A stretch of 51,235 bases of DNA from Fomitopsis serialis (Eukaryota; Basidiomycota; Agaricomycetes; Polyporales; Fomitopsidaceae), in NCBI RefSeq assembly GCF_022376445.1, contig NW_025955243.1, positions 1 through 51,235 on the forward strand, written 5' to 3'. The position numbers were made by a program, and so were the translations under genes. Shown here one piece after another: positions 10,150 through 26,165 of this stretch; position 1 is the stretch's first letter, and each line of letters begins with the position of its first letter. The notes beneath the pieces are model-generated. The model was given only the letters and a program-made list of their open reading frames with translations, made no database searches and had not been told where the DNA came from.

Positions 10150-11290
10150 CAGGCCTCAGTGTTATGTTCCACCAGCTACTCGCAACATTTGCCATGCGTG
10201 GCTCAGCACCTCTTTACGCTGCCATGTACAAGAACCAGGAGCGTAAATGACTCGCTGCCTTCCATTCGCCAGAGGAACCCACGGTAGAGAATCATCACAA
10301 GCAGCAAGTAGGCAATACATGTCGAGGCCACAACGAGTTGTATACTCACATTTCATCTAGGTAGTATGACGTATATCTGGAGCACTTCCGCAGCGCTGTC
10401 TTTGAGGATAGGTTTGCCGCTTCGTTGGAAGAATACGCCTCTTCATGCTCCTCGACACATGGTTAGCCCCGGCCGCCTTCTTGCATGACCCATTCACCTT
10501 ATCAGTCGTTTTGGCTGCGGCCTCCAGCCTGAGGGTATGGGGACGACATTCAACGAGATCGCGCATCCTTGGCCAGTCAGCGCATTCTGCACTTGGCACA
10601 AGAAGCACGCGAGCAAGCTGTGTAAGTCATGTCCTTGGCTGCACTGTCCTCAAACATGCGCCTCGTCATCCACCATGTTCTGCCCTTGACATAAATGACA
10701 TATTCGTCACTCCCATAGGATAGGCGGTGATCCTGAGGCTGGTAGCTGCTAGCAGAAGTCGGGCGCTCAGGACGAGGTCACGTAATGATCTCGCGGCTCA
10801 CGACGCACATCGCACACATGGCCGTTCACCTCTAAGAACTGCCTAGCCTCCTGCTCATTGCCGACTTTGAGGTGCCTGAAGATGTCGCGGACGCGCCCGA
10901 CCTGGCTCCCATGCGGACAAGCTTCTTCATGGCCCTCAGCGAGCGCAAGACTCAGAGCACTTCGATTTCCGACAAATATCTGACAGGCAGCACCAAGCCC
11001 GCCATTCATGCCTTCTCGATCCTAGCGCGTATCATGAATGATGACCGCGCGAGGTCTGAAGCCACACGATGACCCTTTCGCGGCCGCGTACCTCCTCGAA
11101 CACGTCAGTAAGGAGGGTGGCGGCGCCATCGTCGAATATGCCCTTAGCTTATTCCCAGACGACGCTGGTGCATACATGCCTGGCAGCAAGGTCGAAGAGC
11201 AGTGTTGAGTCGAGGTCCTCATGTATGACGTCAGCGGCTACCAGAAGGACGACCAAACCGCAGTAGCACTCTCGTTCCGGGAGACATGAT
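10150..11290 (+). pseudogene. Questin-oxidase-like protein, copy 3 (decayed)
   Basis: Fragments matching copies 1 and 2 occur in order on the plus strand. HQLLATFAMRGSAPLYAAMY and KNQE at about 10170-10230 match the post-junction part of copy 1. YDVYLEHFRSAVFEDRF with LEEYASS at about 10365-10450 matches YYDAYLHHF..EEYVFS. A GYG-like segment follows near 10540. KPAIHAFSILARIMNDDR then LKPHDDPFAAAYLLEHVSK at about 10990-11115 match HAFEIIARILKDDR..LKPHMDP. KVEEQC-stop-VEVLMYDVSGY at about 11190-11240 matches KIEELSWLSVLLYGVTGW. Stop codons and frameshifts separate most pieces. The region after about 10700 is barely alignable, so this is a relic. It lies opposite in strand to the other two copies. 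Confidence 0.65.
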
Positions 11291-11435
11291 TACAAGCGCT
11301 CGTAATGTCAGACAGTTATGATGATTGTTCTTCTTACGAGCGGGTATCCTACATGAACGTACGTCGTCGTACTATATGAACACACGGCAAGCAAAGTCTC
11401 CAGGCTGGGTGTTCTTGCCTTCAACATGAATCTAT

Positions 11436-13524
<2,089 letters not shown>

Positions 13525-14232
13525 GGGAGAAGACTCGAAGGAGGTGTTCGCAACACTTTGGGCCGGATCCTGTCATGTACATATATTTATTGGGCGTACG
13601 TTCCGTCATCGTGCCGCCATGAAGTTATGTCAGTGCGTGACTCGAAAAGCCGCCCCTGTATGAGGTGCAATGGCAATCGCGTCATGCGGTAGAAAGATCG
13701 CGAGCTCGAGACTACTGCCGGTTCGGAAAACACAGAGTCACGAGTGGTTGGATATCAGAAGACATGGCAGTCGATGTCAGGCCTGAGAACGTAAGTATAT
13801 GTTATCGTCGAGAGTGTTGGACTGTCTCCATGGAGAGAAGCTGGAGAGAAGTTCGAGAACCGGTTTTCGGCAACAGCCGATTACGAGCGCCCAGTTGCTT
13901 CAAGGCCTTGAGTTGGCCTTGAGCGCGAGCACCATACCTCATTGTATGAAACTTTCAATGAAACTACCATACCTGCGTCCTCTCAAGTGCTCAGTGGATG
14001 CTCGACTACCCCAGTCGTAGCGCATCACGATATATCAAACAGTTACGGAGGAGCAAAGAGTCTCGTCGATACAAACTCCTGCCATACTACCGTGACCGTA
14101 GTCCTGCGATGCCAGAATGCCAACTTGAACCCCGGTCCGATACTACGCCTTGGACGGTCCAATACACCAGAACAGCTATAGCCGTATACTTCTGGTCTAT
14201 AAGCCCGAAGCCGAAGCTTGAATACCTAACAT
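13525..14232. other. Intergenic between OAH1 start and S9 peptidase end
   Basis: It holds an AT-rich core (AATAAATATATG on the minus strand, near 13577-13590) that is a plausible OAH1 promoter. I see no further gene. Confidence 0.4.
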
Positions 14233-16596
14233 TCACTGGACTGAGCAACCGCGACCGAAGGCTGTAGTGGCAGGTGCATCGTCACCTTTGATACCAAAGA
14301 CATCCTCGTAGAAATGCAGCTCCTGCTCCAACGCCGCCTTGATGGTTTCTGCCTTCCTCCATCCGTGTCCCTCGCCTTCAAAGACGGTGTACTCAACGCG
14401 TCCGTGCCGCTTTTTGATCGCCTCTACGATGACTTCCGCTTGGTCAGGTGGTACCACAGCATCGATTGAGCCTTGCAAAACCTGGCAACGACACGAGCCG
14501 TTAGAAAATCACTCTGAGCGGGTCAAAGATGACCGCTCACCAGCAACGGCGTCTTGATCTTGTCCGCGTGGAAGATGGGCGAACGTTCCTCGTAAACCTC
14601 AGGCACCTCCTCCAGTGTGCCTCCTATGAGCTTCTCCAAGTAATGCGACTCGAACTTATGCGTCTCCTTCGCGAGCGATCGCAAGTCCGCGATTCCGTAT
14701 AGCGACGTCGCGGCAGCAAATGCATCTTGTTTGAGACAGATTATCGCCAGAGTCGTGAAGCCACCGGCGGACCCTCCACGAATGACGCTTCGTTTGGGGT
14801 CGATGAGGGAGTAGGGTGGACTAGAGAGCTGTTGCATCGCACGAGTGCAATCCTCCACGTCCACGATACCCCACTTGCCCTCTAGTCGCTTTCTAGTGGG
14901 ACCTGGTCACGAATATACTGGGAAGTGGCGAGGACGAGTGAAGACTTACATGTACTTCCGACCATACCCTGAACTTCCACCGTAGTTGACATCCACCCTG
15001 CCACAACCACGTTAGTTGCCTGCAACAGACGCAGTCTTCACGGCACGGACGTACCACGCCCAGCCACGGCTCGTGAAGTACTGTCTGGTCCAGCTCAGGG
15101 ACGCGGAATCCCGTCCGGTAGGGCCACCATGGGCATTCACCACACATGGTGGCCTCTCACTCTCCGGTGCCTCGTATGCGGGGTTCTTCGGTGGCAAGTA
15201 CAGAACGTGCAGCTCGCCATCCTCCGTCGTCAGCGTCATAGACTGGGCGATAGAGATCAACGAATTCGGGAACTTCGGCGCAGTACTCGTAGACGCAACA
15301 TTGACCTCGCGGAACTGAGGCTTCGCACCATCAGCTAAGACGCATACGATGAGTACTTGCGGAGCCTCCGCGCTGTTCGCGAGAAACACGAAGGAATTGG
15401 GTCCAACGCGTTTTAAATCTTCGACATCCGTATAGGGGCACTCAATTTCCTCGATCTCACCCGTGAAGAGCTGGACGATGTACAGCGCGATGCGGTCATC
15501 CTTCAGTGTTGTGTAAATCGCACGCCCAGCATGCAGGTCTAGCGGCGCGCTGTATTCCCCACCCAGGCTGTGTAACGGCTGGTTGAAGTCCTCGTCTATG
15601 GGTGACGGAAGGACTGGTGTTGCTTTACCAGATGACACGGAGTATATCCAGGGGTTTTGGTATCCAGTCTCATCGGTGGTAAACAGGAGGATGTCTTTCG
15701 ACGCCCAGGCAGGCGAAGATGCGCTGATGTCGATCTTCCTTCCCGCTACGTAAGTGGTGTCGCTCAGCGCGAGGCCATCCTCGTTCACGTCGACCTTGGC
15801 GACATAGATCTCCGAGCCCTCCCATGGCATGTCAGGATGCGCCCACTGTTCCCAGGCGAGGTACCTGCCATCCGGCGAGAAGGATGGGAAGGCATAGAAA
15901 TCGGCTCCCGAAACGACAGTGGCGACGCTGAGGATCTTGCTGTTGATGATGCAGAGCGTCGTGACGACATCCGACGGACGTGGCTTTGTGTGATCCTCTA
16001 GGATCGCGACAAGGATATGGTTGTACTCAGGATGCACATTGAGCTTGGCGTAACGGAAGTTCTTGTTATCTGTAGGAAACGCTCAGAGGTTGATCACTGC
16101 AGTCAAGGACTACGCACCAGGAGTGATGGGTTTGGGGTCGTGTCCCTCAGCGACCACGTACACCCTATTGTCTGTGTAGTTCGAAAAGTATACCGCGCCG
16201 CCGTACGCCATAGCTGGACCGCCGCCATACTATCAATGGTGTGAGGATTCATATACTGGACATAATGTGCAGCCACGCACCTCTTGTACGCCTGTCCTTG
16301 CATTCCACTCCTTTCCAATCACGTCCCGACCCGTACTCGCCTCGACGATGACATCGCGACCACCCTCAGCAGGCCTCCCTTGGATGTAGTATATGGCGGA
16401 GGTGACCGGGTCGACGAACAGTTCGGACTTTGACCCGCCCTGAATAGCGGAATGAAGTTTGAGTCACGGTTGGGCATGAGAGTTACATACTCACACCCTG
16501 CAAGATCGCGTCCGCTGTGATGGGCGACGCCCAAGTCCCGTAAGGCGCCGTCTTCTTGGCCACCGCGGCCGTAACATCCTGCTTCACTGCGGACAT
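14233..16596 (-). CDS. S9-family serine peptidase (prolyl-oligopeptidase/acylaminoacyl-peptidase type)
   Basis: This is an alpha/beta-hydrolase peptidase with an N-terminal beta-propeller, a class that cleaves short peptides in the cytosol. I chose the ATG at 16596 (MSAVKQDV); an upstream ATG at 16716 would add residues of poor quality. Exons join to about 678 residues, the usual length. The propeller region includes FPSFSPDGRYLAWEQW and SSPAWASKDILLFTTDE. The catalytic part has NAHGGPTGRDS (oxyanion region), WVDVNYGGSSGYGRKY, the nucleophile motif GGSAGGF (Ser about 521), GSIDAVVPPDQ (Asp about 603) and GEGHGW (His about 635). The triad is complete and there is no signal peptide. It is divergent from the dioxygenase-like gene at 17163, with a 566-bp shared upstream region, so co-regulation is possible. 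Endo- versus aminopeptidase specificity is not certain. Confidence 0.88.
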
Positions 16597-17162
16597 TGCT
16601 GCACTTGTTGTCCTTGCTTCTTTCGCGGAGATGCCCCAACTATGAAAGCGGAGAGAATCGAAGTCAAGGAGTATGCAAATACTGGCGAACGTGCCCGAAC
16701 AGTATGTACTAGTCATCCAGCAGTCATCCCACGTCAGTGATCGCTGCCACCACTATTCGTTGTCTATTACATCCCTCTAAGTAGGCTCTACCCAACCTGG
16801 CCGACCACAATGGGATGCCTCACATTCGTACCGCGATAACCTCTGGGTGTACCTCTTCAGTGAGCAAGAACAGATCGGGTGGTCTTGCTATTGCGTGGGG
16901 AGATGTGCATCATATCGTCCTGGGTAAACTTGTCGAGTATGGAGTCTGCGCCGGTGTTCCACCCACACTGTGAGTACATGACCATACTGCAGCAAGGCCA
17001 CGGCGGTCGCAAAGAATGTTTGGTACGCACGAGGCCGCACCTCGGCCTCAGGCTAGCACTGATCGAGGCGGCTGCAATAGATAATGGTCATGGTGTCTTG
17101 GACTGCGCGGAGCCGCGGGTCTCACAGACGCTTCCATCTCACAGCAGCTCGCAAAGCGTAAG
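16597..17162. promoter_or_regulatory. Shared divergent promoter region of the S9 peptidase and PhyH genes
   Basis: The 566 bp lie between two gene starts that point away from each other. No TATA box stands out on either strand. Confidence 0.4.
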
Positions 17163-18330
17163 ATGTCTATCAGCCCGTCGTACAAGCAACTGTACAACGA
17201 ACAAGGATTCGTGGTCATCCCGAATCTTATCCCAGAGGCGTCGTTCAAGGAGCTGAAGGACGCCGCGGAGCGCGCTATCGCACGCACCCGTTCGGGCGAA
17301 TGGAAGCTCAGGCGGACGGTGAGCATAGGACGTCTAGATATTGTCAATCGCATGAGTTCTGAGAAACGTCCGCGCTATAGGTTGGCAGCCAGTTCCCACC
17401 ATATGACCCAGACAGTCCGGATGCATGGGGTGTCCAGCACATCATGCACCCTGACATGAACGAGCCGGCCTTCGCTAAGTGGTACACGTCCGACCCACTC
17501 GTCGAGGCCGCGGAAGGGCTCCTTGGTTGCACTGAGGGAGAGCTGCAGATGGGTGAGCCCGCATAGATGTTCAGTCTTCAGTCTTCCCTAATGCACTCAA
17601 TCACTTTGCGCAGAGCTGTTCAACATGCTGATCAACCCCGAATCACACGCCTTTGCCTTGAGGTGGCACCGCGATGACGTGCGCGAGAAAGCGACAGAGG
17701 ACGAGGAACGCCAGGCGCTGAGCATCTGGCACCACGGCGTACGTCCCAAATCTTGCTTTCGAGCCGATCGGACGCGGAGATGGTCTAACATGACCACAGG
17801 TTCAATGGAACACGTATGTTCCCAGCTCGTTCCCGTCCTTCCCTTGGCTAATAGTTGATTAGTGCGCTCTACGAAGATTCATGCCTCTACGTCGTCCCCG
17901 ATTCTCATCAGATCCCCCGAACGCCGGAACAGCGCGCCCGTTCAATCACTCAAGACCCTCCTGAGAACCCTCTGGACATGCCGGGCGCGCTCCAAGTCAC
18001 ACTGAAACGTATGCCACATTGCTCCCTCCTCGTGATTTGGCATGCTGATGTTCCGCGTGTTCAGCCGGGGAGACTGTGTTCTACAACAACAATATCCTGC
18101 ACTGCGCGACATACGACCCATACCAGAAGCGCGCAACTCTTCACGCGTGCATGGGCGATACCCGCGGGGGCGCCATCCGTGCGCGCAACATCCTGCAGCA
18201 TGGCTTGTTCTGGATGAAGGAACCACCCTTCCGAGACACTCTTAACGAACGAGGGAAAAAGATGCTCGAGCGACTCTTGAAGTTGCAAGAGAGTGTGAAT
18301 GGGGATCTGGGTTACTCGCAGGTGAACTGA
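17163..18330 (+). CDS. Phytanoyl-CoA dioxygenase (PhyH)-like Fe(II)/2-oxoglutarate oxygenase
   Basis: Six exons join in frame to about 292 residues. The start MSISPSYKQLYNEQGFVVIP is typical of the PhyH family, which hydroxylates small molecules and acyl groups using Fe(II) and 2-oxoglutarate. The metal ligands are visible: LRWHRDDV gives the HxD pair (His about 128, Asp about 130), and NNNILHCATYDP gives the distal His (about 217). KRATLHACMGD follows with the Arg expected to hold 2-oxoglutarate. The protein ends GYSQVN. There is no targeting signal for peroxisomes or secretion. It is divergent from the S9 peptidase gene and upstream of the oppositely oriented MBOAT gene. Fungal members often act in secondary metabolism, but the substrate cannot be deduced. 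The family call is confident. Confidence 0.85.
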
Positions 18331-19294
18331 CCCTCAGCTCACATCGCTCGACGCCTGCTGTGTCTTGTTAGATGCGGCGGTAGGCGAGGAATTGAACGCA
18401 AGATGGGGTGCGTTGACTCGACTTGCGATTGGCGATTCAGACGACATGCGGCGAATCATCTCTGTTGCAATGCATATAATATGTATTCTGGGCTTCTTCG
18501 CTTTCGGGAGTGCCGTCAGTGCCGGAAGCGATTCATGCGCGTCCATGCCAGCAACCGATTTAGCTTACCGTGAGTAGATTCAATGCGATATATCGATCGT
18601 ATGGACGTCGTCGCTGACGAAACTGACTGTCATCATCGGCACACAGCGGTCGATACGGCTCCGGTGTTCATTCGTAGCATTGGGGTCGTCACTGCGAACG
18701 TCCAGGTAGACACCTACATGCATCCGCCCCAGAAATGCAACAACCACGGGGCCCGTTCTCGTCAGCGCTGTGGTGTACACGGGGTCTACCATTCTAGTCG
18801 AACAGTTCCTTCCCATTAGGAACTCACCGGTGCCACATAAACTCATTCCGACGATCTAGAGGTTACCCCGGCGATCCTCGGGAAGGCTCCAGTGGGGACG
18901 TCAATGCGAATACACTGTCACTTAAGCTTTTGTTGAAGACCAATTGGCTTGTCCATGTAGCTATGGGCGCTTGGAGACGACCGCAAGCTCTGGTCGAGAT
19001 CGTATAGTCCTGCAAGAATGCTAGTGAGGGCTTGGAAAGTACTTACAAGACACCGCACACTGCACGTTTTCGCTGTTCATACGCAAGGACTTCATTATGA
19101 TATAGAAGGTACGCAACTCTCCACACATCTACGTATCCACTTGTCATCTTCACGTCGACACAAGCTATCTGACCCAAGTATATGCAGCCGAAGTTCATCT
19201 CAAGCGCGGTCATCCTCCTATCCGATTGTTCAATTGCATAAAGTCCCACTGGCTTCAACAAGAAATGATGTCTACGTCTACAGCTACATCAGCA
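18331..19294. other. Convergent spacer, no gene recognised
   Basis: This lies between the 3' ends of the PhyH-like and MBOAT genes. A short hydrophobic reading frame near 18440-18530 on the plus strand has no support as a gene. Confidence 0.35.
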
Positions 19295-20603
19295 TCAATG
19301 CACCAATCCCAGGCTCTTCATGACAGTAGCCACAGATCCAACAAAAGCCGTCGTAACGCTCGGAACGGTAAGACTAATCAATAAACTCCAGTTGACGTAT
19401 AGTGGTGCCGAAATACACAACCAAGTAATGGCCCAGGCGTATCCCGCGAAATGCGCGAGGTTCAAGGGAATCTTCACCCCGCTCCTTCTCACGATGCCGA
19501 TAATGGCGTCCTCGAAGGTAATCGCCACGGCCTGTGACATGAAGAAAGGAAACGACGTGCCGAATAGGTACGGGCTGACCATTAGGTCTCCACCACAGTG
19601 CAGAAACCCGGAGACGGCGAAGCCGACGTACAACTGAGTGTAGGACGATGCACGGGTGCCCGGGCGCAGGCCCAGCGCACGACAGCACGCTTTACCGCAA
19701 GACGCTGTGAGCTGCATCCGAGTCAGCCAAAAACCTCACGAATCATACAAAAGACACACCCGACGCAGAAGCTGATGGTATGTTCGACTGTCACGATGTC
19801 AGCTGGCGCTGAATCGCGAAAGAAGACTCACTCACCCCCAGAATCGCCGTACTGTGTAAGCATCCGACCAGTGGCCATAGATATCCGGCCACTCTCGTGG
19901 TGTTGTGATGCCCAGTGCGACACTCGTCGCAGCGGCTAGCGAATTCTCCAATGCCAGCAACCCGACGAGGCTGCTGAAACGCGCAATGATGGAGATGGGG
20001 CGCATAAGGTATGCTTGGGGTCCCCCTGCTGAGTCGTAGATCGACCGTAGAGGCGACTGATTGTAGGTCTGGGCTAAATCGAGGAAAAGGTACCATCGGA
20101 GTGCAGACAGGAGTTTGTGTACGACGAAGGTCCATTTAGGACTGCTGGGCCGCGTAGGGAGATGCGCGACCTAACAGGCATACAGGAGGCCGACAAAATG
20201 AGACACGTATAGGTCTGTGTATCGCAGTGCGTACCTCGTATGACCAGCCCACTCCTCGTGGATTGTTGATTATACACAGTAGCCACCACACTCGACGAAC
20301 GAAAGGGAGCTTCGTGGCGGCAGTATAATCGTGCTCGTGACGATACTCATGCACTGGGTTGACTAGCCAGAGGAGAAGGTACGCCGTGAACACCTGGATC
20401 ATGATAAGATTGCCTATTGAATAGTCTCGTGGGGCTTCCCCTGTTGTGCAGCAGTATGCGGCCGCAACTAAGGTGGCCAGCACAACAGAGCCCGCGATTC
20501 GACCAGGCCTACGTGGTGAGAGGGCGAGGAGACATGCCAAGCAGGTCTGTAGCAGCGCAAAGAAGGGAAAGATGGATAGACGAGGGCGGCTCTCGACGTC
20601 CAT
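19295..20603 (-). CDS. Wax-synthase-domain membrane O-acyltransferase (MBOAT_2 type)
   Basis: This is a polytopic membrane protein of the wax synthase-like MBOAT family, which moves acyl groups to alcohols in the ER membrane. Fungal relatives acetylate terpenoids and other metabolites. Exon 1 (20235-20603) encodes several hydrophobic segments (LLALSPRRPG onward) and ends VGWSYE. Exon 2 (19836-20170) carries LDLAQTYNQSPL, MRPISIIARFSSLVGLLALE and the family signature DIYGHWSDAYTVRRFW. Exon 3 gives LGLRPGTRASSYTQLYVGF then VSGFLHCGGDLM with the conserved His. At the exon 2/3 junction the phases do not match. The donor follows five G residues (plus-strand C-run 19835-19839); four would restore the frame. 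This is either a sequence error or a real lesion. The usual FWH segment reads FWLT here. Confidence 0.75.
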
Positions 20604-23600
20604 GGCGGTGCAAGTCGTAGTCGGGCGAGAGCCAGTGTACTCGTTGTACAGAACTCTTGAACGAGTTCCCCGCCGATGTATTGGTGGGCTATCGGCCCAA
20701 GGAGGATGACGAGCGGAGGTAAGTCTGTCTGTATGGAAGATCTTAATATCGGGATTCAGACTCCTGCGGAGTAAGGGCGACCACGAGTCAGCCTAGAGGG
20801 CCTCGGCGGCGGCAAAGCCATGATGAGACGGCGAGACGTCGAATCATACCAGCGTCCATCACCAGGGAGGCGGGGAATGGACTGTGGGAGTAAGTGGGTA
20901 GGCAGTACGTACAGCAGGCTGAGATCGCCGCACATCCGGGTCTCACGGATGCAGAACGCTCCACATGTTCTGAAAGAAGAAGCAGATAAGAGAGGTGAGT
21001 TGTGGTCGGCCACTCCAGGACAGTCAAAGAATTGTCGCAATGGGTCTCATGAAGGGTTTGCGCGCATGTCTACCGGGCCCGTGCATCTTACGTTACATAC
21101 TTTTTCGACCAATGTCAGGGTTGGAATGTCATGGATCTCAATGATGAGACTTGGGGACTGATGAGGGATATTTCAACTTAGTATGTACACTCGGCTACAC
21201 TTGCATGGAAGAGACCTGCCTCATGTGCCTGCTCCATTGAGGGACCGCCGTTCGACTGCTGCCGCGACCTCTTTGTGGTCCATTCTTCGTTCTGCCATAA
21301 TAGGTCGATTGCGCGCCGGGAGCACTCGGCATGCAGGCTTCTCTGACTCCTTTGAAGATATCTAGTGGCACATTCATGTTAAGCGAGCCACAGTACGGTT
21401 ATATACATACCGTACTAGTAAAGCTTTCGCCTTCGCCACGTCGCGACTCAAGGAGGCGACTCGGACTCACGTCTAGATCCGAGTCTACCTCCTCCCTTCT
21501 TCTCACCAGGACACTCGATACTCACCAAATTGGCTCGAAAGCTTCGTTCTTCAAGTTGCACTCTATGCATCGAAATGTCATATCAGCGTACTTAATGAAG
21601 GTGTCAGGCTGAAACCCACTGTCAGCAACGCCTTAAATGCGCGCTGAGAAGGTGGACGCCCACGGTCGGCGAACAATCATGCCGCGGCTCGGCTGTATTT
21701 GCAGAAACATCCGAGGTGCAGGTATACACGTGTCGAGCCTACTTACACACACCTCAGGCGTCGCCGGATTGTTAAATGAGATCTGAGCATGGGTTTGACA
21801 AAATTAGGCTCGGAAGGTCGTTGTTGGTAGTAGTCAGCTACTAGGATATTTCTGTTCAATCAGTGTTGATGCAGATGTTTGTGACTTGCTGCGACGCACC
21901 TAACTTATTAATTGACAGATGTCGCAGTGGCTTGAACGCACTGGTCCGTTGATGGAACGATGCATATTCAGCATTGTACATGCTGCCAAAGCACATATCG
22001 CAGAAGGCATGCCAGGTTCGCACGACGTAGTCGCCGCCAGACCTCCAGACCTCCCCTTCGATCTACATACGCCCAGTTTGTGTGACACTTATGCATGCTA
22101 TCTCTGCCTATCCGCTTTGTGATACTGGAACACCTCGTACTCACAACTGTCAGCTAAGATTAGCTTCTCAGCGAGGTCGGCTCGGTCAACGAAAGCGCCT
22201 TCCATTCAGGGCTGTGTGGACTGGCATGTATTGCGCAGTTGGTACGTGTACACCAACTGACCCGTCTGGCGCCGAGGCTGTCAGCAAGAAACCTAGGTGG
22301 TGTAAGTCAGTGGAACTTGCAGGCTCCTTCGTTACTAATAGGAGGAGCCTCTGCATAAGAGGGGGCTTCGCACGACAAGTACTCACGCATTGGGTAATCG
22401 CGGGCCGTCACGTCGACGGCGTGAAGACGTCTGTGGGAACGAAAGACTTATTCGACTTTGCCTGATGACCGTACCCGTTCCTTCGAGTCTCCTCCGACCT
22501 TCATGAGAACTTGACATTGAGCCTGAACGGGTTTGATTAGTACTTCGCAACGTTAACGGCCTATCGTAGCGTTGTCATAGACCCTTCAGCTATAGAGTCA
22601 ACTTCGAATCGAAATTGTGCTCGGAGACCACAGCCTGCCATGTTGTCTGGGTCCAATTTAGTTGGTCCCCACTGTCGACGAGATTCAAATCCAACAATGG
22701 TCGTATTGTATCGGAGCTATGCCCCCTGAAGCGGCTTGGCAGAGGAAATACCTATCTTCATGATCTTGCCATTGCCCATGCGCTATGCGGGTACTTGATA
22801 CATCGAGCAAAAACAAAGTAGTGAACACGTACTTATCAGATGATCAAGTGACGACGGGCGGGGGGGTGCAGAAACAGCACGACTCAGACTGACCCAAGTT
22901 TTGTCAATGGACCCTCAATTTTCGAGACTGAGCTTTTGGCGTACCCTGTCAGAAGGTGTGAGCATAGCCATGGCAATTTCGAACAGTGTCTCAAGACGCA
23001 CCGTCCCCAAACCGTCCCTGACAATAATAATCCGAACCGCGACCTTCCATTTGTGCCGGAAGTGCTTCAAACACTGCTTCGTCCAACTTGCCAAAACAAC
23101 CTCGGCGTCGGGAGGATGTCAAACGTACGTGGTGAGTATCGCGTGCCATCAAACAAAGATTCGGCGGTCCGTTTCAAGCCTCCTCAAGCTCTGAGCTGGT
23201 TCGGGTGAGGCCGCCCATGAGATGATCATCCTTGGATCATCCGGTGAGTGAGTTTCAACGGTGGCGCATCACGAACCACGTGACCGCGACGTTAAGTAAC
23301 AGAAAGTCGACCCTTTTTGAGCTTCTCAGTTGAAGTCGTCTCTGTAATAAGTCTTCTGCAGCTGCTCTCAGGCTGAGTTTTGTTCACGCGCGCGACCGCA
23401 ATCCATCTCTAGCAGCTATCTTATGAGATCCTCAGGTGGTTTTCGTCGAAGTGCCAGAAAGGCACAGCGACAGAAACTTCCGCGGCCACCGCGCGCAGAT
23501 CATGCAACTCCTCGGAGTCCACCTAGCAACACATGGGTTCCCTCGGGAGTTGCGCACTGACGGAACCCTATTGAAACACTGTTGACGCAAGTATGTGATG

Positions 23601-23738
23601 GACGGTCATGGACCAACTGAAACCTGCTGTATCGCCCTCCGCACTGTCGCTCACAGCGGAGTGTGAGTCTCCCGCGGTGCGGTAGCATTTATAGGCATCA
23701 GCGTGAACAGCGAAGTATCCTGCTTCTTCCTCTGCAAC
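20604..23738. other. Long intergenic region, no gene recognised
   Basis: These 3.1 kb hold only short frames. A frame at about 22936-23208 (plus), containing NPNRDLPFVPEVLQTLLRP, reads more protein-like than its surroundings, but I find no flanking splice sites or domain. A small interrupted palindrome CAGTTGGT..ACCAACTG lies near 22236-22260, and a G-run near 22858-22867. The last part should contain the promoter of the sulfhydrylase gene at 23739. Confidence 0.35.
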
Positions 23739-25759
<2,021 letters not shown>

Positions 25760-26165
25760 CGTCCGTTAGCCGGGATTTGCAACTTGTTGCAGCATAGCGG
25801 CGGCATCTAAGTACTTGAATGGAAATGCTTGTTGGACCGGAAACTGTTGTTAAATGAAACACCATATCTGCTTAGCGCGTACAGGCGCCTTCGCACGTCC
25901 TTTCAGACGGAGAGGACACAAGCCAGTTGGTTCGAGGTTCGGAATCGTGTTGCGCGCGCCACAGACGCGTCGATGGTGCATGTGACATCTTCTCGCGTCT
26001 GACGTGACCGTGGCGCCTGCTCTCTCGCATTTCTCTCCAAGACCATTCCCTCCTCGCGCTCTACCCGCGACAATCGACGTCCAAAACCTCCTTCTTCTCT
26101 ACGCCTGGGAGAACCCGGGAGATCTCTTCTTGATCTCGACGGGCTAGAATCCGTGCGAGTCTTAT
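25760..26165. promoter_or_regulatory. Spacer upstream of tafazzin
   Basis: The 406 bp lie between two plus-strand genes. The part nearest the tafazzin ATG is pyrimidine-rich, as is usual in fungal leaders. I see no gene. Confidence 0.35.

Noticed and set aside
11080..11240. Apparent circular permutation in questin-oxidase-like copy 3
   Set aside because: An N-terminal-like segment seemed to follow a C-terminal one, but it aligns better in the normal order to the variable stretch before KIEEL.
22901..23208. Possible small gene in the long gap before OAH2
   Set aside because: The frame is protein-like in places, but no domain, promoter or splice partner was found.
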